Below, piece after piece: positions 49,252 to 58,376 of a stretch of 64,000 bases of DNA. The notes under the pieces are model-generated. The model made no database searches. It was given only the letters and a program-made list of their open reading frames with translations, and was not told the origin of the DNA. Each line of letters begins with the position of its first letter. Positions within the stretch are counted from its first letter, which is position 1. The DNA lies in NCBI RefSeq assembly GCF_004331455.1, contig NZ_SJJR01000013.1:97090-161089 (forward strand), read 5' to 3'. Origin of the DNA: Micromonospora zingiberis (lineage in GTDB: Bacteria; Actinomycetota; Actinomycetes; Mycobacteriales; Micromonosporaceae). Both the position numbers and the translations under genes were made by a program.

Positions 49252-49846
49252 CGGCACATGCCCGACCCCAACTGAAATGTTCCGGTGCGTCGACAGGCGC
49301 CGAGATCGGTCGGTCACCGCCGATCGTTCTCTCTGGCCTGTTGCTCGAACAGCCGACGCCACACGTGGGTCAGCAACGGCGGATCCGCAGGCCGCGTCTG
49401 CCACTGCAAAGACGTGCACCCGGGCTCGGGCCGCCGGGAGTGGCCGACAATCGCGTTGAGCGAGACGTACAGCGTCATGCCGGCACGCCCCTTCGAGGCG
49501 GTCGGCGGTGGGCTCGCCGGGGGAAGGGCGAGCCCACCGCCGCCGCACGGCGGCTTGGGGTATACCGCCGATCACCCACCCGCGCAGCCCTGATGGCGGT
49601 ACGCAGGCGAGGAGTCGTCCGCTTGTGCGCGGAAGGGAGTGGTGGTAGCAGCCGATCCTGAAGATCTGCCCTCGCGGCTAGGTCCCCAGGTTTACTTCGC
49701 TTCGGACAGCTCACCTCGCACCCCCGGGATCAGTAGGTCGGGCTTGATCGCCCGCCCTTCCACCCAACCGCCGTTCACCGGCCGGTTCCAGTGCGGCAAT
49801 GGCGCAGAACCGATGCATCCCTATTGCTATGAATGCCGTGAGCTGG
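49252..49846. other. Intergenic region with structured element copy 2
   Basis: No confident gene. It holds the two-hairpin element (49506-49616) and presumably the divergent promoters for the zinc-ribbon operon and the XRE-TPR regulator. No clear -10/-35 pair was assigned. Small frames lack codon bias. Confidence 0.5.
49506..49616. repeat. Two-hairpin structured element, copy 2
   Basis: CGGTGGGCTCGCC (49506-49518) pairs perfectly with GGCGAGCCCACCG (49527-49539). A GCCGCC/GGCGGC hairpin follows, then the conserved tail beginning ACCGCCGATCACCC (49564). Related copies at 24290-24405 and 55937-56046. Confidence 0.65.
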
Positions 49847-51055
49847 ATGAATGGATCCGTGGTGCACAGTGGCGGAAACGGGCGGCGCGCGTTGGGCTCA
49901 CGTCGGTATCGACTGGCGCAGCGACGCAAGGCGGTCGGTCTCAGCCAGGAACGCCTCGCCGAAGTCCTCGGCGTGGACCGTTCCACCATTGTTCGGTGGG
50001 AACGGGCAGAGACCGACCCTCAGCCCTTGCACCGCCCGCACCTGGCCACGGCGCTCAAAGTGTCCGTCGAGGAACTGGCCGATCTATTTGCCGACACCCG
50101 TCAGCCGCCCGCCACGCCCGGCGGGCGTCTCGACCACGCGCTGCGGCAGCCCGGTCGCGTCGATCTGATCACGGTGGCGTACCTGCGGGAGCGCGTGCGG
50201 CATCTTGACGAGCGCTACGACCAGACACCTTCGACCCATCTCCTTGCCGAAGCGGCGCAGTTGCACGGTCAGGCGGTCTTCCTCCGCCAATACGCCGACG
50301 CCGGCTCAGTTCAGCGCGAACTGGCTGCAGCGATCGCCGAATCGGCGACGCTGATGGGCCAACTGGTATGGGACGCCACGCAGCGACACGACCACGCCGC
50401 CAGCGCCGCATACTTCGACCAGGCGATCAACGCCGCGAAGGAAGCCCGCGATCCTGTCGCCCAGGCCAACGCGATACTCCGCAAGAGCTACCTTGCGCTC
50501 TACGGCACCAGCCGACCAACCGCTGCCATCGCCTTGACCTCGCGTGCCGCTGAGGTGAGCTACCGCGACAGCCCTGTGCTTGCCGGCCTCGCTCAACTAC
50601 ACCGCGCCGAGGCACACGCGATGCTTGGCCAGCTTCAAGAATGCTCTGGGGCCCTTGGCGCCGCTGAAGATCACTTCGCCTTGGTGGGCCCGCAGGATCC
50701 TGCCTTCGCTCTCTACTGTCCCAGCCATCACGCCCGACTCGCGGGCTCTTGCTGGCTGTCGTTGAACAGGTCAGCCGATGCGATCGAGGCGTTGGAGAAG
50801 GCCCACCAACTTGTCGCCGCACGGCGTAAGTCGACGGCTGTCGTCCTCGGCAATCTCACCCTCGCCAACATCCGTCACCGCGACCTTGATACCGCCGTCT
50901 CCTACCTGCATCAAGCCATCAGTGTCATCGAGCGGACCCGCGCCGGAGGTGGCCTCAACCTCGCCTTCGCCGCAGCCCGCGAGCTGCGTTCGTGGAGCGA
51001 CCTACCCGCAGTTCGGGATGTCAACGACCGACTCCTCACCCTCATGACTCCATAG
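49847..51055 (+). CDS. XRE family regulator with TPR-like C-terminal domain
   Basis: About 402 residues. HTH about 25-75 (RLAQRRKAVGLSQERLAEVLGVDRSTIVRWERAETDPQP) and a long alpha-helical TPR-like repeat domain about 105-400 (AAYFDQAINAAKEARDPVAQANAILRKSYL and AVSYLHQAISVIERTRA). This is a common actinobacterial regulator architecture, often paired with a metabolic or signalling enzyme. Ten bp downstream lies a 5-formyl-THF cyclo-ligase-like gene on the same strand. Start unresolved: ATG 49847 is proposed; starts from 49799 to 49880 are possible. Confidence 0.8.
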   Translation: MNGSVVHSGGNGRRALGSRRYRLAQRRKAVGLSQERLAEVLGVDRSTIVRWERAETDPQPLHRPHLATALKVSVEELADLFADTRQPPATPGGRLDHALRQPGRVDLITVAYLRERVRHLDERYDQTPSTHLLAEAAQLHGQAVFLRQYADAGSVQRELAAAIAESATLMGQLVWDATQRHDHAASAAYFDQAINAAKEARDPVAQANAILRKSYLALYGTSRPTAAIALTSRAAEVSYRDSPVLAGLAQLHRAEAHAMLGQLQECSGALGAAEDHFALVGPQDPAFALYCPSHHARLAGSCWLSLNRSADAIEALEKAHQLVAARRKSTAVVLGNLTLANIRHRDLDTAVSYLHQAISVIERTRAGGGLNLAFAAARELRSWSDLPAVRDVNDRLLTLMTP

Positions 51056-51065
51056 GAGCAACAGC

Positions 51066-51773
51066 GTGACAAGCACCGACGACGCCAAGCAGTCCGTTCG
51101 GCGACGCGTCTGGGACCTCCTCGAACGCGAGGGCGCGGCACCGCCGGGGGTTCACGGCCACATACCCGACTTCGCTGGTAAGGAGGGCGCAGCGGTCCGG
51201 CTCGCAGAACTGGAGGTCTGGAAGCGGGCACGGGTCATCAAGTGCAATCCCGACCGAGCCCAGCTACCCGTCCGGGTACGCGCCCTCCAAGAAGGCAAGC
51301 TGCTCTACATGGCGGTCCCGCGACTCGCCACACCGAAGCCCTTCTACCTACTAGACCCGGCTGTCTTGGAAGTTCCGTTCGAAACTGCCGCCACGAGCAC
51401 AGGCGCGCCCGAGGTCGCCCCCACAGTCAGCCCCGACGACATGCGGCCGGTGGACGTGATCGTGTGCGGCAGCGTCGCGATCAGCCGGCGCAATGGCGTA
51501 CGGCTCGGCAAGGGAGCCGGCTACTCCGACCTGGAGATCGCGCTCCTGGCCGAGGCCGGGCTCGTGACCGTGGACACCGCCATCGCCACCACCGTCCACC
51601 AGAGCCAACTCCTTGACGAGGAGCTACCCCACGCCGATCACGACTTCAGCGTCGATTACGCGATCACTCCCGAAGAGGTCGTCGCGTGCGTACCTGACCG
51701 GGAGCGACCGACCGGCCTCATCAGGGAGAACCTTCGACCCGATCAGCTCGACAACATCCCGGCCCTGCGCTGA
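51066..51773 (+). CDS. 5-formyltetrahydrofolate cyclo-ligase family protein
   Basis: A 235-residue protein. The family signature is seen as VRLGKGAGYSDLEIALLAEAG (about 143-163), which binds ATP phosphates, and the N-terminal VKCNPDRAQLPVRVRALQEGK-like region. The classical enzyme converts 5-formyl-THF to 5,10-methenyl-THF; this group is longer than typical MTHFS (about 190-200) and may act on another folate-like or unrelated substrate. GTG 51066 has TAGGAG upstream. Coupled in position to the XRE-TPR regulator. Confidence 0.75.
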   Translation: MTSTDDAKQSVRRRVWDLLEREGAAPPGVHGHIPDFAGKEGAAVRLAELEVWKRARVIKCNPDRAQLPVRVRALQEGKLLYMAVPRLATPKPFYLLDPAVLEVPFETAATSTGAPEVAPTVSPDDMRPVDVIVCGSVAISRRNGVRLGKGAGYSDLEIALLAEAGLVTVDTAIATTVHQSQLLDEELPHADHDFSVDYAITPEEVVACVPDRERPTGLIRENLRPDQLDNIPALR

Positions 51774-51839
51774 TCAAATTGCGCGATCACGCAGCTCTGC
51801 CCTCCTGCTACCAGTCTTGATGTGCGCAAGGATGGGGGC

Positions 51840-52601
51840 ATGCTGCGATCGCCTCGTGCGCTTCTGTTGGACTTCGGTGGCGTTCTGGCCGACGCTCCGC
51901 GACAGCCACCGGCTCCACCGGAGCTGGTCCGGCGGTTGTCCGACCTGGTCGGCGACGCGGTACCGGTCGGACAGATCACCGCGGACCTGACCGAGGGCAG
52001 CAAGGCATACAGCCGGTGGCGCGACGACATCGGCCGATCCGGCGACCCGATCGAGCTGCCACACGCCCAGGTGTGGGCAGACTTCGTGACCCATGCCTGG
52101 CCCGAGCAGGCCCGCACGGCGGTCGAGGAAGCGGCGACACCGCTGGCGTACGCCTGGGCCTGGCGGCCGGAATGGCAAATCCGCCCCGGGATTCCGGAGG
52201 CGTTGCGGGCCGCAGCGGATGCGGGCTTGCCCATGGCGGTGGTCAGCAACGCGCTCTGCGGGGCCGCGCATCGGGACTTCCTCGCCGCCGCCGGACTGTC
52301 CGACCTGTTCGCGGCCGAGTTCTACAGCGACGAAGCCGGACTCCGCAAACCCAACCCCCGGCTGGCCTGGCTGGCCTCCGACGCCATCGGCGTACCGATT
52401 GGAGAATGCTGGTTCGTCGGTGACACCGTGCATCGGGACATCGCCTGCGCCCGTCAGGCGGGCGTCGGGGGCGCGATCCTCATGCGCTCACCTCGCACCG
52501 ACCGCGAACCCACCCACCCCCAGCTACGACCAGACGCCCGAATCGAAGACGGCCACGGCCTTGTCACCCTGCTGCAACAGAGCCAGGTGGGTACGGAATG
52601 A
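51840..52601 (+). CDS. HAD superfamily hydrolase
   Basis: A 253-residue HAD phosphatase-like enzyme. Motif I DFGGVLAD (nucleophile D11), motif II-like VVSNAL, motif III lysine in LRKPNPRL, and motif IV VGDTVHRDIACARQAG. It is closest to the subgroup that includes phosphoglycolate phosphatase-like and epoxide-hydrolase N-domain proteins. AAGGA precedes ATG 51840. The 3' end overlaps the opposing exonuclease gene by 78 bp. Substrate unknown. Confidence 0.82.
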   Translation: MLRSPRALLLDFGGVLADAPRQPPAPPELVRRLSDLVGDAVPVGQITADLTEGSKAYSRWRDDIGRSGDPIELPHAQVWADFVTHAWPEQARTAVEEAATPLAYAWAWRPEWQIRPGIPEALRAAADAGLPMAVVSNALCGAAHRDFLAAAGLSDLFAAEFYSDEAGLRKPNPRLAWLASDAIGVPIGECWFVGDTVHRDIACARQAGVGGAILMRSPRTDREPTHPQLRPDARIEDGHGLVTLLQQSQVGTE

Positions 52602-53108
52602 ACCGCCCCGGGTTCTGTGGGCGCTGATGTCGATGCCGTACACGTTGCAGCAGGAGACGAGCTGGAAGTTTGGCGCGGCCAGGATCTGTCGGGCCAGCCG
52701 CAGAGTGCACACCGCTGGCAGGGGCGCGGTGCTGATGCCGAGCCGTGCGAATTCCTGCGCGATGAACCCCTCCTCGAAGCGTGCGTTATGCGCCACGGCT
52801 ACGGCGCCGTCGAGCCTGCTGAGGATTTTCCCAGCCACGTCAGCGAACGTCGGCGCTCCGGACAACATGTCCGTAGTGATGTGGTGTACGAAGGTTGGAC
52901 CTGGATCGCGGCCGGGGTCGACGAGGGTGGCCCACTCATCGATCACCCGACCGCTTTCGACGCGGACCAAGGCAATCTCCACGATCCGGTCGGACGTCGG
53001 TGACCGCCCGGTCGTCTCCACGTCCACCACCACGAACGGGACCTCACCCAGGTCGACACCTTCCCTTCCGCCCGCTGACCCGTAGGCGAACAGTCCGACC
53101 GACGACAT
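52524..53108 (-). CDS. DnaQ-like 3'-5' exonuclease with altered catalytic motifs
   Basis: A 194-residue DEDD-fold protein. Exo I motif DVETTG (about residues 29-34) is intact. The Exo II segment reads AHNARFEEGFI, with Glu where Asp is usual, and the Exo III His-x4-Asp is not evident: the corresponding DISAHRTRGGSF has no Asp at spacing. The last about 26 codons overlap the HAD gene on the opposite strand, so the C-terminus may have been replaced. Such changes often abolish nuclease activity while retaining fold. AGGAAGG precedes ATG 53108. Confidence 0.75.
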   Translation of the reverse strand: MSSVGLFAYGSAGGREGVDLGEVPFVVVDVETTGRSPTSDRIVEIALVRVESGRVIDEWATLVDPGRDPGPTFVHHITTDMLSGAPTFADVAGKILSRLDGAVAVAHNARFEEGFIAQEFARLGISTAPLPAVCTLRLARQILAAPNFQLVSCCNVYGIDISAHRTRGGSFRTHLALLQQGDKAVAVFDSGVWS

Positions 53109-53262
53109 GTGTACCTTCCTATTTCGGCAATGCAGCTTGATCATGGGAGCGGCTGGCCTTCCAGCGAAAAATGCTCATGGCAGCCGTCGGATCGGGAAAC
53201 TGGACGAGTGATCCGTTGGACGCCCCGGATCACGAGCCCATGCCGACCAATTCCTCGCTACG

Positions 53263-54771
53263 TCATGTGGTCGCGACTGATTGCTCCTGCGCCTGGGTGA
53301 GGCTCTGCCGGTACTCCAGCGCCTCCGGGACCTCCTCGTACTGCAGCAGGCTGCCGGTCAACGCCAGCAGGTGTTCCTTGGCCTCCTCCGGAGTGGCGTA
53401 GAAGAACTCGCGACGGTGATTGACCAGGTTGACACGCCGGTCGGCCAGCCGTGCGTGCATCTGCGCCTCGATGCCGACAGCGTCTTCGGAGAAGAACAGG
53501 GCGTGGACGTCGAAGTTGAAGGGCACCGAGGCGTCACTGAGTTCGCGTACCCGGTCCAGCGGGTCCAAGCGGCGGGTCATGCCGATCTTGACCATCTTCT
53601 CGCCGAACGCACCAAGGTTGGAGATCACGTACACGTAGCCGGCCCGGACGTTGGCGGCCCGTCGGTCGACGTCCTGGATCGCGGTGTCGATCTGGGCCAA
53701 CCGGTCCTGCATCTGGGCCGCGCCATCGGCATCGCCCTTGGCATGCAAGGCGGCCATGGCGTTGGCATAGTGCTGGCGTTCCTTGTCGAGCCGGGCGCGT
53801 TCGCGTTCGATCTCCTGCTGAGCACGTCGCTCTTCGCGCAGCCGAGCCTTCTCTTCCCGTTCCCGCTCCTTCTCCTCAGCCACCTTCTCCTGGTAGTCGG
53901 CGGTGAGTTCCAACTCCTTGACCCGCAACCGGTGGTATCCGTCGGCGATCCGAATGTCCATCGTCTTGCCGAGCTTGGCGATAGTCGCCGCCACCTTCCC
54001 CAGCCGGTCGACGGCCGAGTCAAGCTTGTACGGCTTCAACCCCCGTACCAGGTTGTCCGCCTCCGCGTTGTAGGCGCGAAGCATGAGCTTGGAGAAGTCC
54101 CGAACCATAGCCCGGCCCTCGGCAACCGAGCCATTGACCGTCCAGCCGGTGGCAGCCTTGACCGCTCCCCCATCCTTCCTGGTCATGGCCTTGATCTGGT
54201 CCTGAAGTCGGCTTAGCTGGCTCTGGTAGGCAACCGCATCCGACAGGGGATGCCGATACCGATAAACACCGGCTTCCTGCAGCAGCGCGGTCTCCTCGGT
54301 GACCACGACCTGCTGCCGAAGTCCGCGCAGGCGTTGATCGAGTTCGGCCTTCTGGGCTTCGCTCTTCGCTGTCAGGTCAGCGATCTCACGACCGAGTCGG
54401 GCCCGGTGCTGCTCTAATTCCATTGCGGACAGCACGCCGAGCCGTGACATCTCCGCCCGCAGACCGGTCAGCTCACCGCGTACCTGATCCAGTTCGCTGC
54501 GAAGCTGCGCATTCTCCGCAGCCAGTTCACGTGCCTTGCCCCGGGCACCGAACAGAGGAATGTCCGGACTTGCGTTGCGCTGCTGCGAGACGACGACGGG
54601 AGCAGCGGCAGTCTGCGGGGCGGGCCCCGCCGGAGCCGGCGAATCCGGAATCCATAACTGCCACCCAACCGGGGGAGGGCCCCAGGCGGGATCTGCTGTC
54701 CAGCCGGCAGGCGGCACCCATCCAGCCGGCGGCGTCGGCCAGTTCGGTGGTGCGTTAAAGCGGTATCCCAT
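53263..54771 (-). CDS. DUF4041 coiled-coil protein with GIY-YIG (T5orf172) domain
   Basis: A 502-residue protein. N-terminal W/P repeats (PPNWPTPPAGWVPPAGW and WGPPPVGWQLW), then a long coiled coil (about 78-150 and 275-350, EKEREREEKARLREERRAQQ), a DUF4041 core about 160-270, and a C-terminal GIY-YIG/T5orf172-like module about 375-470 (GYVYVISNLGAFGEKMVKIG, then RVRELSDASVPF). GIY-YIG domains cut DNA; DUF4041 plus T5orf172 proteins are frequent in phage and genomic islands and may have defence or phage functions. GGGGGAA precedes ATG 54771. Stand-alone gene. Confidence 0.8.
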   Translation of the reverse strand: MGYRFNAPPNWPTPPAGWVPPAGWTADPAWGPPPVGWQLWIPDSPAPAGPAPQTAAAPVVVSQQRNASPDIPLFGARGKARELAAENAQLRSELDQVRGELTGLRAEMSRLGVLSAMELEQHRARLGREIADLTAKSEAQKAELDQRLRGLRQQVVVTEETALLQEAGVYRYRHPLSDAVAYQSQLSRLQDQIKAMTRKDGGAVKAATGWTVNGSVAEGRAMVRDFSKLMLRAYNAEADNLVRGLKPYKLDSAVDRLGKVAATIAKLGKTMDIRIADGYHRLRVKELELTADYQEKVAEEKEREREEKARLREERRAQQEIERERARLDKERQHYANAMAALHAKGDADGAAQMQDRLAQIDTAIQDVDRRAANVRAGYVYVISNLGAFGEKMVKIGMTRRLDPLDRVRELSDASVPFNFDVHALFFSEDAVGIEAQMHARLADRRVNLVNHRREFFYATPEEAKEHLLALTGSLLQYEEVPEALEYRQSLTQAQEQSVATT

Positions 54772-55052
54772 TGTTTTCCCCCAGGCGTCACCACGGCCCG
54801 ACGAAACTAGCGCTGTGTCTCCCGACCAGGCATCGAGAACTCAGGTCGGCAGGTCGACCATCCAGACGACCATGGATAACCAAGCGGGGACTTCAGTCTG
54901 GTTACCGACAGAAATGAGCGTTGCTTCTGGGACACAGTCGGCTGGCCGTGCGGGCATGCTTACCGCCTTCAGTTTTGGCTACGAAGCTGCGGGGATTGCA
55001 GGCGGCCTTGGCAAGTTATACGCCGTCATCGATGCCGTCGCCCGTCATGCGG

Positions 55053-55661
55053 TCAGCGCACCTGGGGCTCGGCGACCGTCGTGCTCGAACGGAACAGCGC
55101 GGCCGCGAGGATGGTCGCGGCGTCGGACGGCTCGATAAGCACCTCGACCGGCCCCACCAGGACAGCGACATATCCGGCCGGGCCCTCGTCACGCACCACG
55201 CTGATCTGCGCCGGATCGACTGTCAGGCTCACCCACACCGTCGCCGCACCGCCAGGAACAACCAGCCCACCACCCTCATCCCCGACCGTCTTCGCTGCGC
55301 CTACCGCACCAACCTCGTCCTCGAATACAAGGGCAGGCGTTTCCGGTGGGGCAACGTCCGCCTCGGGGTCTTTGGCGTGTCCGTGAATGATGAAGAAGCC
55401 AAGTTCGGCGTTGGTGGTCTTACCGAGAACTTCCCGCAACGCGGTGCGGCAAGGCTCGAAAGGCCACCGATGCTCGCCGCGTTCAAGTTTGCCGACGTAG
55501 CGTGCGTCAACGACGACGCGGCGCCCCGCGTGCTTGTAGAGGTACTCGTTGACCGCATCCGCCAGCTCCTGGCGCGACATCGGCCGTCCTGAGCCTGATG
55601 GGGACCGCCGCGCCAGCCGCGCTGCGCGGAGCAGATTGTTCGGCCCCGGTCGATAGGCCAC
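55053..55661 (-). CDS. XRE-like helix-turn-helix protein
   Basis: A 202-residue protein. The HTH region about 8-66 has NNLLRAARLARRSPSGSG, SRQELADAVNEYLYKHAGR and VGKLERGEHRWP, the last being typical of XRE recognition and wing. The remainder (about 100-202) is beta-rich without known motif. GTG 55661 has GGAGA upstream. It lies divergent, 660 bp away, from another XRE-like regulator. Target unknown. Confidence 0.75.
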   Translation of the reverse strand: MAYRPGPNNLLRAARLARRSPSGSGRPMSRQELADAVNEYLYKHAGRRVVVDARYVGKLERGEHRWPFEPCRTALREVLGKTTNAELGFFIIHGHAKDPEADVAPPETPALVFEDEVGAVGAAKTVGDEGGGLVVPGGAATVWVSLTVDPAQISVVRDEGPAGYVAVLVGPVEVLIEPSDAATILAAALFRSSTTVAEPQVR

Positions 55662-55936
55662 GATGAATTCTGTCTCCTGGTCTGGCTGCTGCCAGCCGGC
55701 TGGCAGCGAGGCAAGGAAAATGGCTCCCAGGCAGAGGAACCGAGCCCCTGCCGATACTCAGGGGCAAGGCATGACGCCTCTGCTGTGTCCTACGAGAAGT
55801 CACTGCCCTCGGATGGTGAGGTTGAGTTCCTCGACGGTCAGACGGGGAAATCGGGCAGTTGGTCTTCGCTGAGGGTGACGCCGTGCAGGTTACCGAGGCT
55901 GGGACGGACCCCGCTCGGAGCGTCACCTGTGCACGG

Positions 55937-56046
55937 TGGGCTTGCCGGCGCACCGGCAAGCCCAGCGCGTAGGCCTGCGGCTGGGCGTGGACCGCCGGCC
56001 ACCCGCCCACGCAGCCCTACTGGCGGTACGCGAACGGGGAGTCACC
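55937..56046. repeat. Two-hairpin structured element, copy 3
   Basis: TGGGCTTGCCGG (55937-55948) pairs with CCGGCAAGCCCA (55953-55964); CCCAGC/GCTGGG forms a second hairpin; conserved tail about 55990-56046 ending TACGCGAACGGGGAGTC. Confidence 0.65.
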
Positions 56047-56238
56047 CGAGCGGTCGGCGGAGTGCCCGGCGACAGCACTTGCCGATGCGTTGGGTCGCGT
56101 TCCGACCTGTTGCCGATTGGCACGTCCATCTGGAACTCCTTGACGTGAATTGCCGCTGTCCAGCCGGTGGGTCTTCGGGAAGCGGCGCACCGGCACATCC
56201 AGGCTGGCTTGTGCCGTCGAAGGACGGAATGTCTCACT

Positions 56239-56284
56239 GGTGCACCTGTGGTGCACCTGCCGTCACCCCACGTGCCGGTACGAT
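56239..56284 (+). promoter_or_regulatory. Direct repeats and -10 for the HTH-TPR gene
   Basis: GGTGCACCTG occurs at 56239-56248 and 56250-56259, an 11-bp period that puts both on one DNA face. TACGAT at 56279-56284 is a plausible -10, so the second repeat overlaps the -35 region. Each unit contains the palindrome GTGCAC. Confidence 0.45.
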
Positions 56285-56322
56285 CGCCAGGCCGGTGACT
56301 GTCCGTTACGGAAGGACGTGCG

Positions 56323-57660
56323 ATGGCTGCGGTGACGACCTGGACGGGCCGAGAGGCGAACGCGCTGCGCAAGGCGTTGCGGATGAGCGTCACCGCCTTC
56401 GCCGAGCACCTGGGCGCGGCCCGGCGGACGGTGGCCAAGTGGAGCAGCCGGGGCGACAAGGTCCTCCCGCGCGCCGACATGCAGGCCGCACTGGACACCG
56501 TGCTGGCCCGAGCCACACCGGACGTACGGGAACGCTTCGAGGCCCTACGGGCGACGGGAACCAGCGGTGCAACCGTGGGCGCCACGCTGCCGGATGCCGA
56601 CGCGCATGCGGATACTGGCGATGACGGAGACGGCGGCTCGGGCTCGGACGGTGACGTGCGACGACGAAATCTTCTGCGCGGGGCGGCCATCGGCGTGACC
56701 GCTCTGCCCAACGTCGCGCCACTACTCGACGCGCTAATCTCGCCACGCCCTTCGAACGCGACGGCGCCATCCGCTCAGCAGTTCTCTCGGGCCGTGTCCG
56801 CTGCAAAGATCGACTACCAAGCCTGCCGGTACGAACGCGTTCTCGACCAACTCGTAACACTGCTGCCGGCCCTCAGGTCGGCTAGGACCGGCGCCACGAG
56901 CGAGCAGCGAGCGCAGATCGAGGTCCTCGCTGCAGACCTGTACCACGTCGTCGGCAGCGTCTTACTCAAGGTCGGCGACCGGGGGATGGCCCTGGTCGCG
57001 GCCGAGCGCAGCACCCGAGCCGCCGCAGCGAGTGAGGACCCGGTGGCAGTCGCCGCGAGCGCTCGGATCATGACCCACGCCCTGATGAGTAACGGCCACG
57101 ACCATCAAGCGGTGACCCTCGCCGGCAACGCGGCCGGCATACTCGACCGGGCCACGCGCCTCGAGTCAACCGAAGCAGCGGCCGTCTACGGAGCACTCGT
57201 CCTCCGAGGTGCCGTCGCCGCCGCTCGCAGCGAGAACCGGGATACTGCACAAGCGATGCTCGATGAGGCAAGCCGCGTCGCCGCCCGACTCGGCTACGAC
57301 GGCAACGACCGGTGGACCGGCTTCGGTGCCACCAACGTCCTGCTGCACCGGGTCAACATCGCCCTGACCCTCGGCGATGCCGGAACGGCCATCGGCATCG
57401 CCCGCACGGTACCGCTGGACAAGGTCACGCTCGCCGAGCGAAAGGCCTCGCTGTATGTGGATGTCGCCCGCGCCTACACCCAGTGGGGGCGCTACGAGCA
57501 GGGGCTGACCGCGCTGCGCACGGCGCACGAGGTAGCACCCGAGGAGATCCGCTGCCGACCAGCCGTCCAGCGAATCGCTGGCGATCTCGCTCTTCTTGGG
57601 AAGGGCTCCATCCGCACTGCCGTCGTGGACTTCGCCCAGGGAGCCGGGATCCGGCTGTGA
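56323..57660 (+). CDS. HTH regulator with TPR-like domain
   Basis: A 445-residue protein. HTH about 8-45 (REANALRKALRMSVTAFAEHL, then RTVAKWSSRGDKVLPRADMQ), an acidic Gly/Asp-rich linker (about 90-113, DDGDGGSGSDGD) preceding RRRNLLRGAAIGVTALP, and a TPR-like helical repeat domain about 150-440. This is a characteristic actinobacterial regulator family. GTGA overlap with the downstream flavoprotein gene indicates one functional pair. ATG 56323 follows GGAAGGACG. Confidence 0.8.
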   Translation: MAAVTTWTGREANALRKALRMSVTAFAEHLGAARRTVAKWSSRGDKVLPRADMQAALDTVLARATPDVRERFEALRATGTSGATVGATLPDADAHADTGDDGDGGSGSDGDVRRRNLLRGAAIGVTALPNVAPLLDALISPRPSNATAPSAQQFSRAVSAAKIDYQACRYERVLDQLVTLLPALRSARTGATSEQRAQIEVLAADLYHVVGSVLLKVGDRGMALVAAERSTRAAAASEDPVAVAASARIMTHALMSNGHDHQAVTLAGNAAGILDRATRLESTEAAAVYGALVLRGAVAAARSENRDTAQAMLDEASRVAARLGYDGNDRWTGFGATNVLLHRVNIALTLGDAGTAIGIARTVPLDKVTLAERKASLYVDVARAYTQWGRYEQGLTALRTAHEVAPEEIRCRPAVQRIAGDLALLGKGSIRTAVVDFAQGAGIRL

Positions 57661-58223
57661 CCAGCGATCATCTCCAGATTGTTGTCTGCGGCGCCGGGCC
57701 CGCCGCCGACGTAGCTCAGCTCGTCAGCGCCGCACAGAAACAGTCCTGGACGGCGGCAGTCACCGCCACGCCCAGCGCTATTGACTTCATCGACGTGCCG
57801 GCTATCGAGGAGCTGACCGGCGCTCCGGTGAGATCCAACTACCGGGCATCCCCCGGCATCCGCCGCTCGCTTGCCGCCGCCGATGCCCTGGTCATCGCAC
57901 CCGCGACCTACAATTCGATCAACAAAATCGCCCTCGGCCTCGCCGACAACTACGCCATGACCTCGGTCGCCGAACTGATCGGGCGGCAGGTGCCGACCGT
58001 CATCGTCCCGTTCGTCAACGCCGCTCTCGCCGCCCGTTCGCCCTTCCGCCGCGCCGTGGCAAGCCTCCGCGATGAAGGGGTACGGATCCTGCTCGGTCCC
58101 GAGGACGGCTGGGAGCCGCATTCGCCAGGCAGCGGCAATGAGCGGCAGCGAGCCTTTCCCTGGAGGATGGCGTTCGACACAGCAACCCGGGGCGCGTACG
58201 GCGGTGGGACATCCGGACAGTGA
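57657..58223 (+). CDS. Flavoprotein, phosphopantothenoylcysteine-decarboxylase-like
   Basis: A 188-residue flavodoxin-like protein of the PPC-decarboxylase/lantibiotic EpiD family. Visible: VVCGAGPAADVAQ (phosphate loop), VAAAD-type segment ALVIAPATYNSINKIALGLADN (motif resembling PXMNxxMW region) and TVIVPFVNAALAARSPF. It could use FMN to decarboxylate a cysteine-containing small molecule or act in other redox chemistry; the substrate-clamp PASANT-like motif is present only in modified form. GTG 57657 overlaps the regulator stop. Confidence 0.75.
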   Translation: MTSDHLQIVVCGAGPAADVAQLVSAAQKQSWTAAVTATPSAIDFIDVPAIEELTGAPVRSNYRASPGIRRSLAAADALVIAPATYNSINKIALGLADNYAMTSVAELIGRQVPTVIVPFVNAALAARSPFRRAVASLRDEGVRILLGPEDGWEPHSPGSGNERQRAFPWRMAFDTATRGAYGGGTSGQ

Positions 58224-58376
58224 CCTCACCTGGGCATCGATCAGCGTCGCACCGTCTCCGACCGCTGCCAAACCGGTCCAACCGCTCCCGAGCACCCACC
58301 GAGCGACCAGCCACCGTCGGCGTACGCGAAAAAGGCCCCGACCGGCAGAGTTCTACCAGGTCAGGGCCCTGCTCGT

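Larger units (their letters stand above)
55662..56322. other. 660-bp interval between divergent regulators
   Basis: No convincing gene. Contents: two-hairpin element copy 3 (55937-56046), a possible relic frame on the minus strand, and operator-like direct repeats near 56239. Otherwise nothing identifiable. Confidence 0.5.

Noticed and set aside
54872..55138. Possible 88-residue ORF (MDNQAGTSVWLP start) on the plus strand
   Set aside because: No ribosome site or codon bias, and it runs antisense into the XRE gene at 55053.
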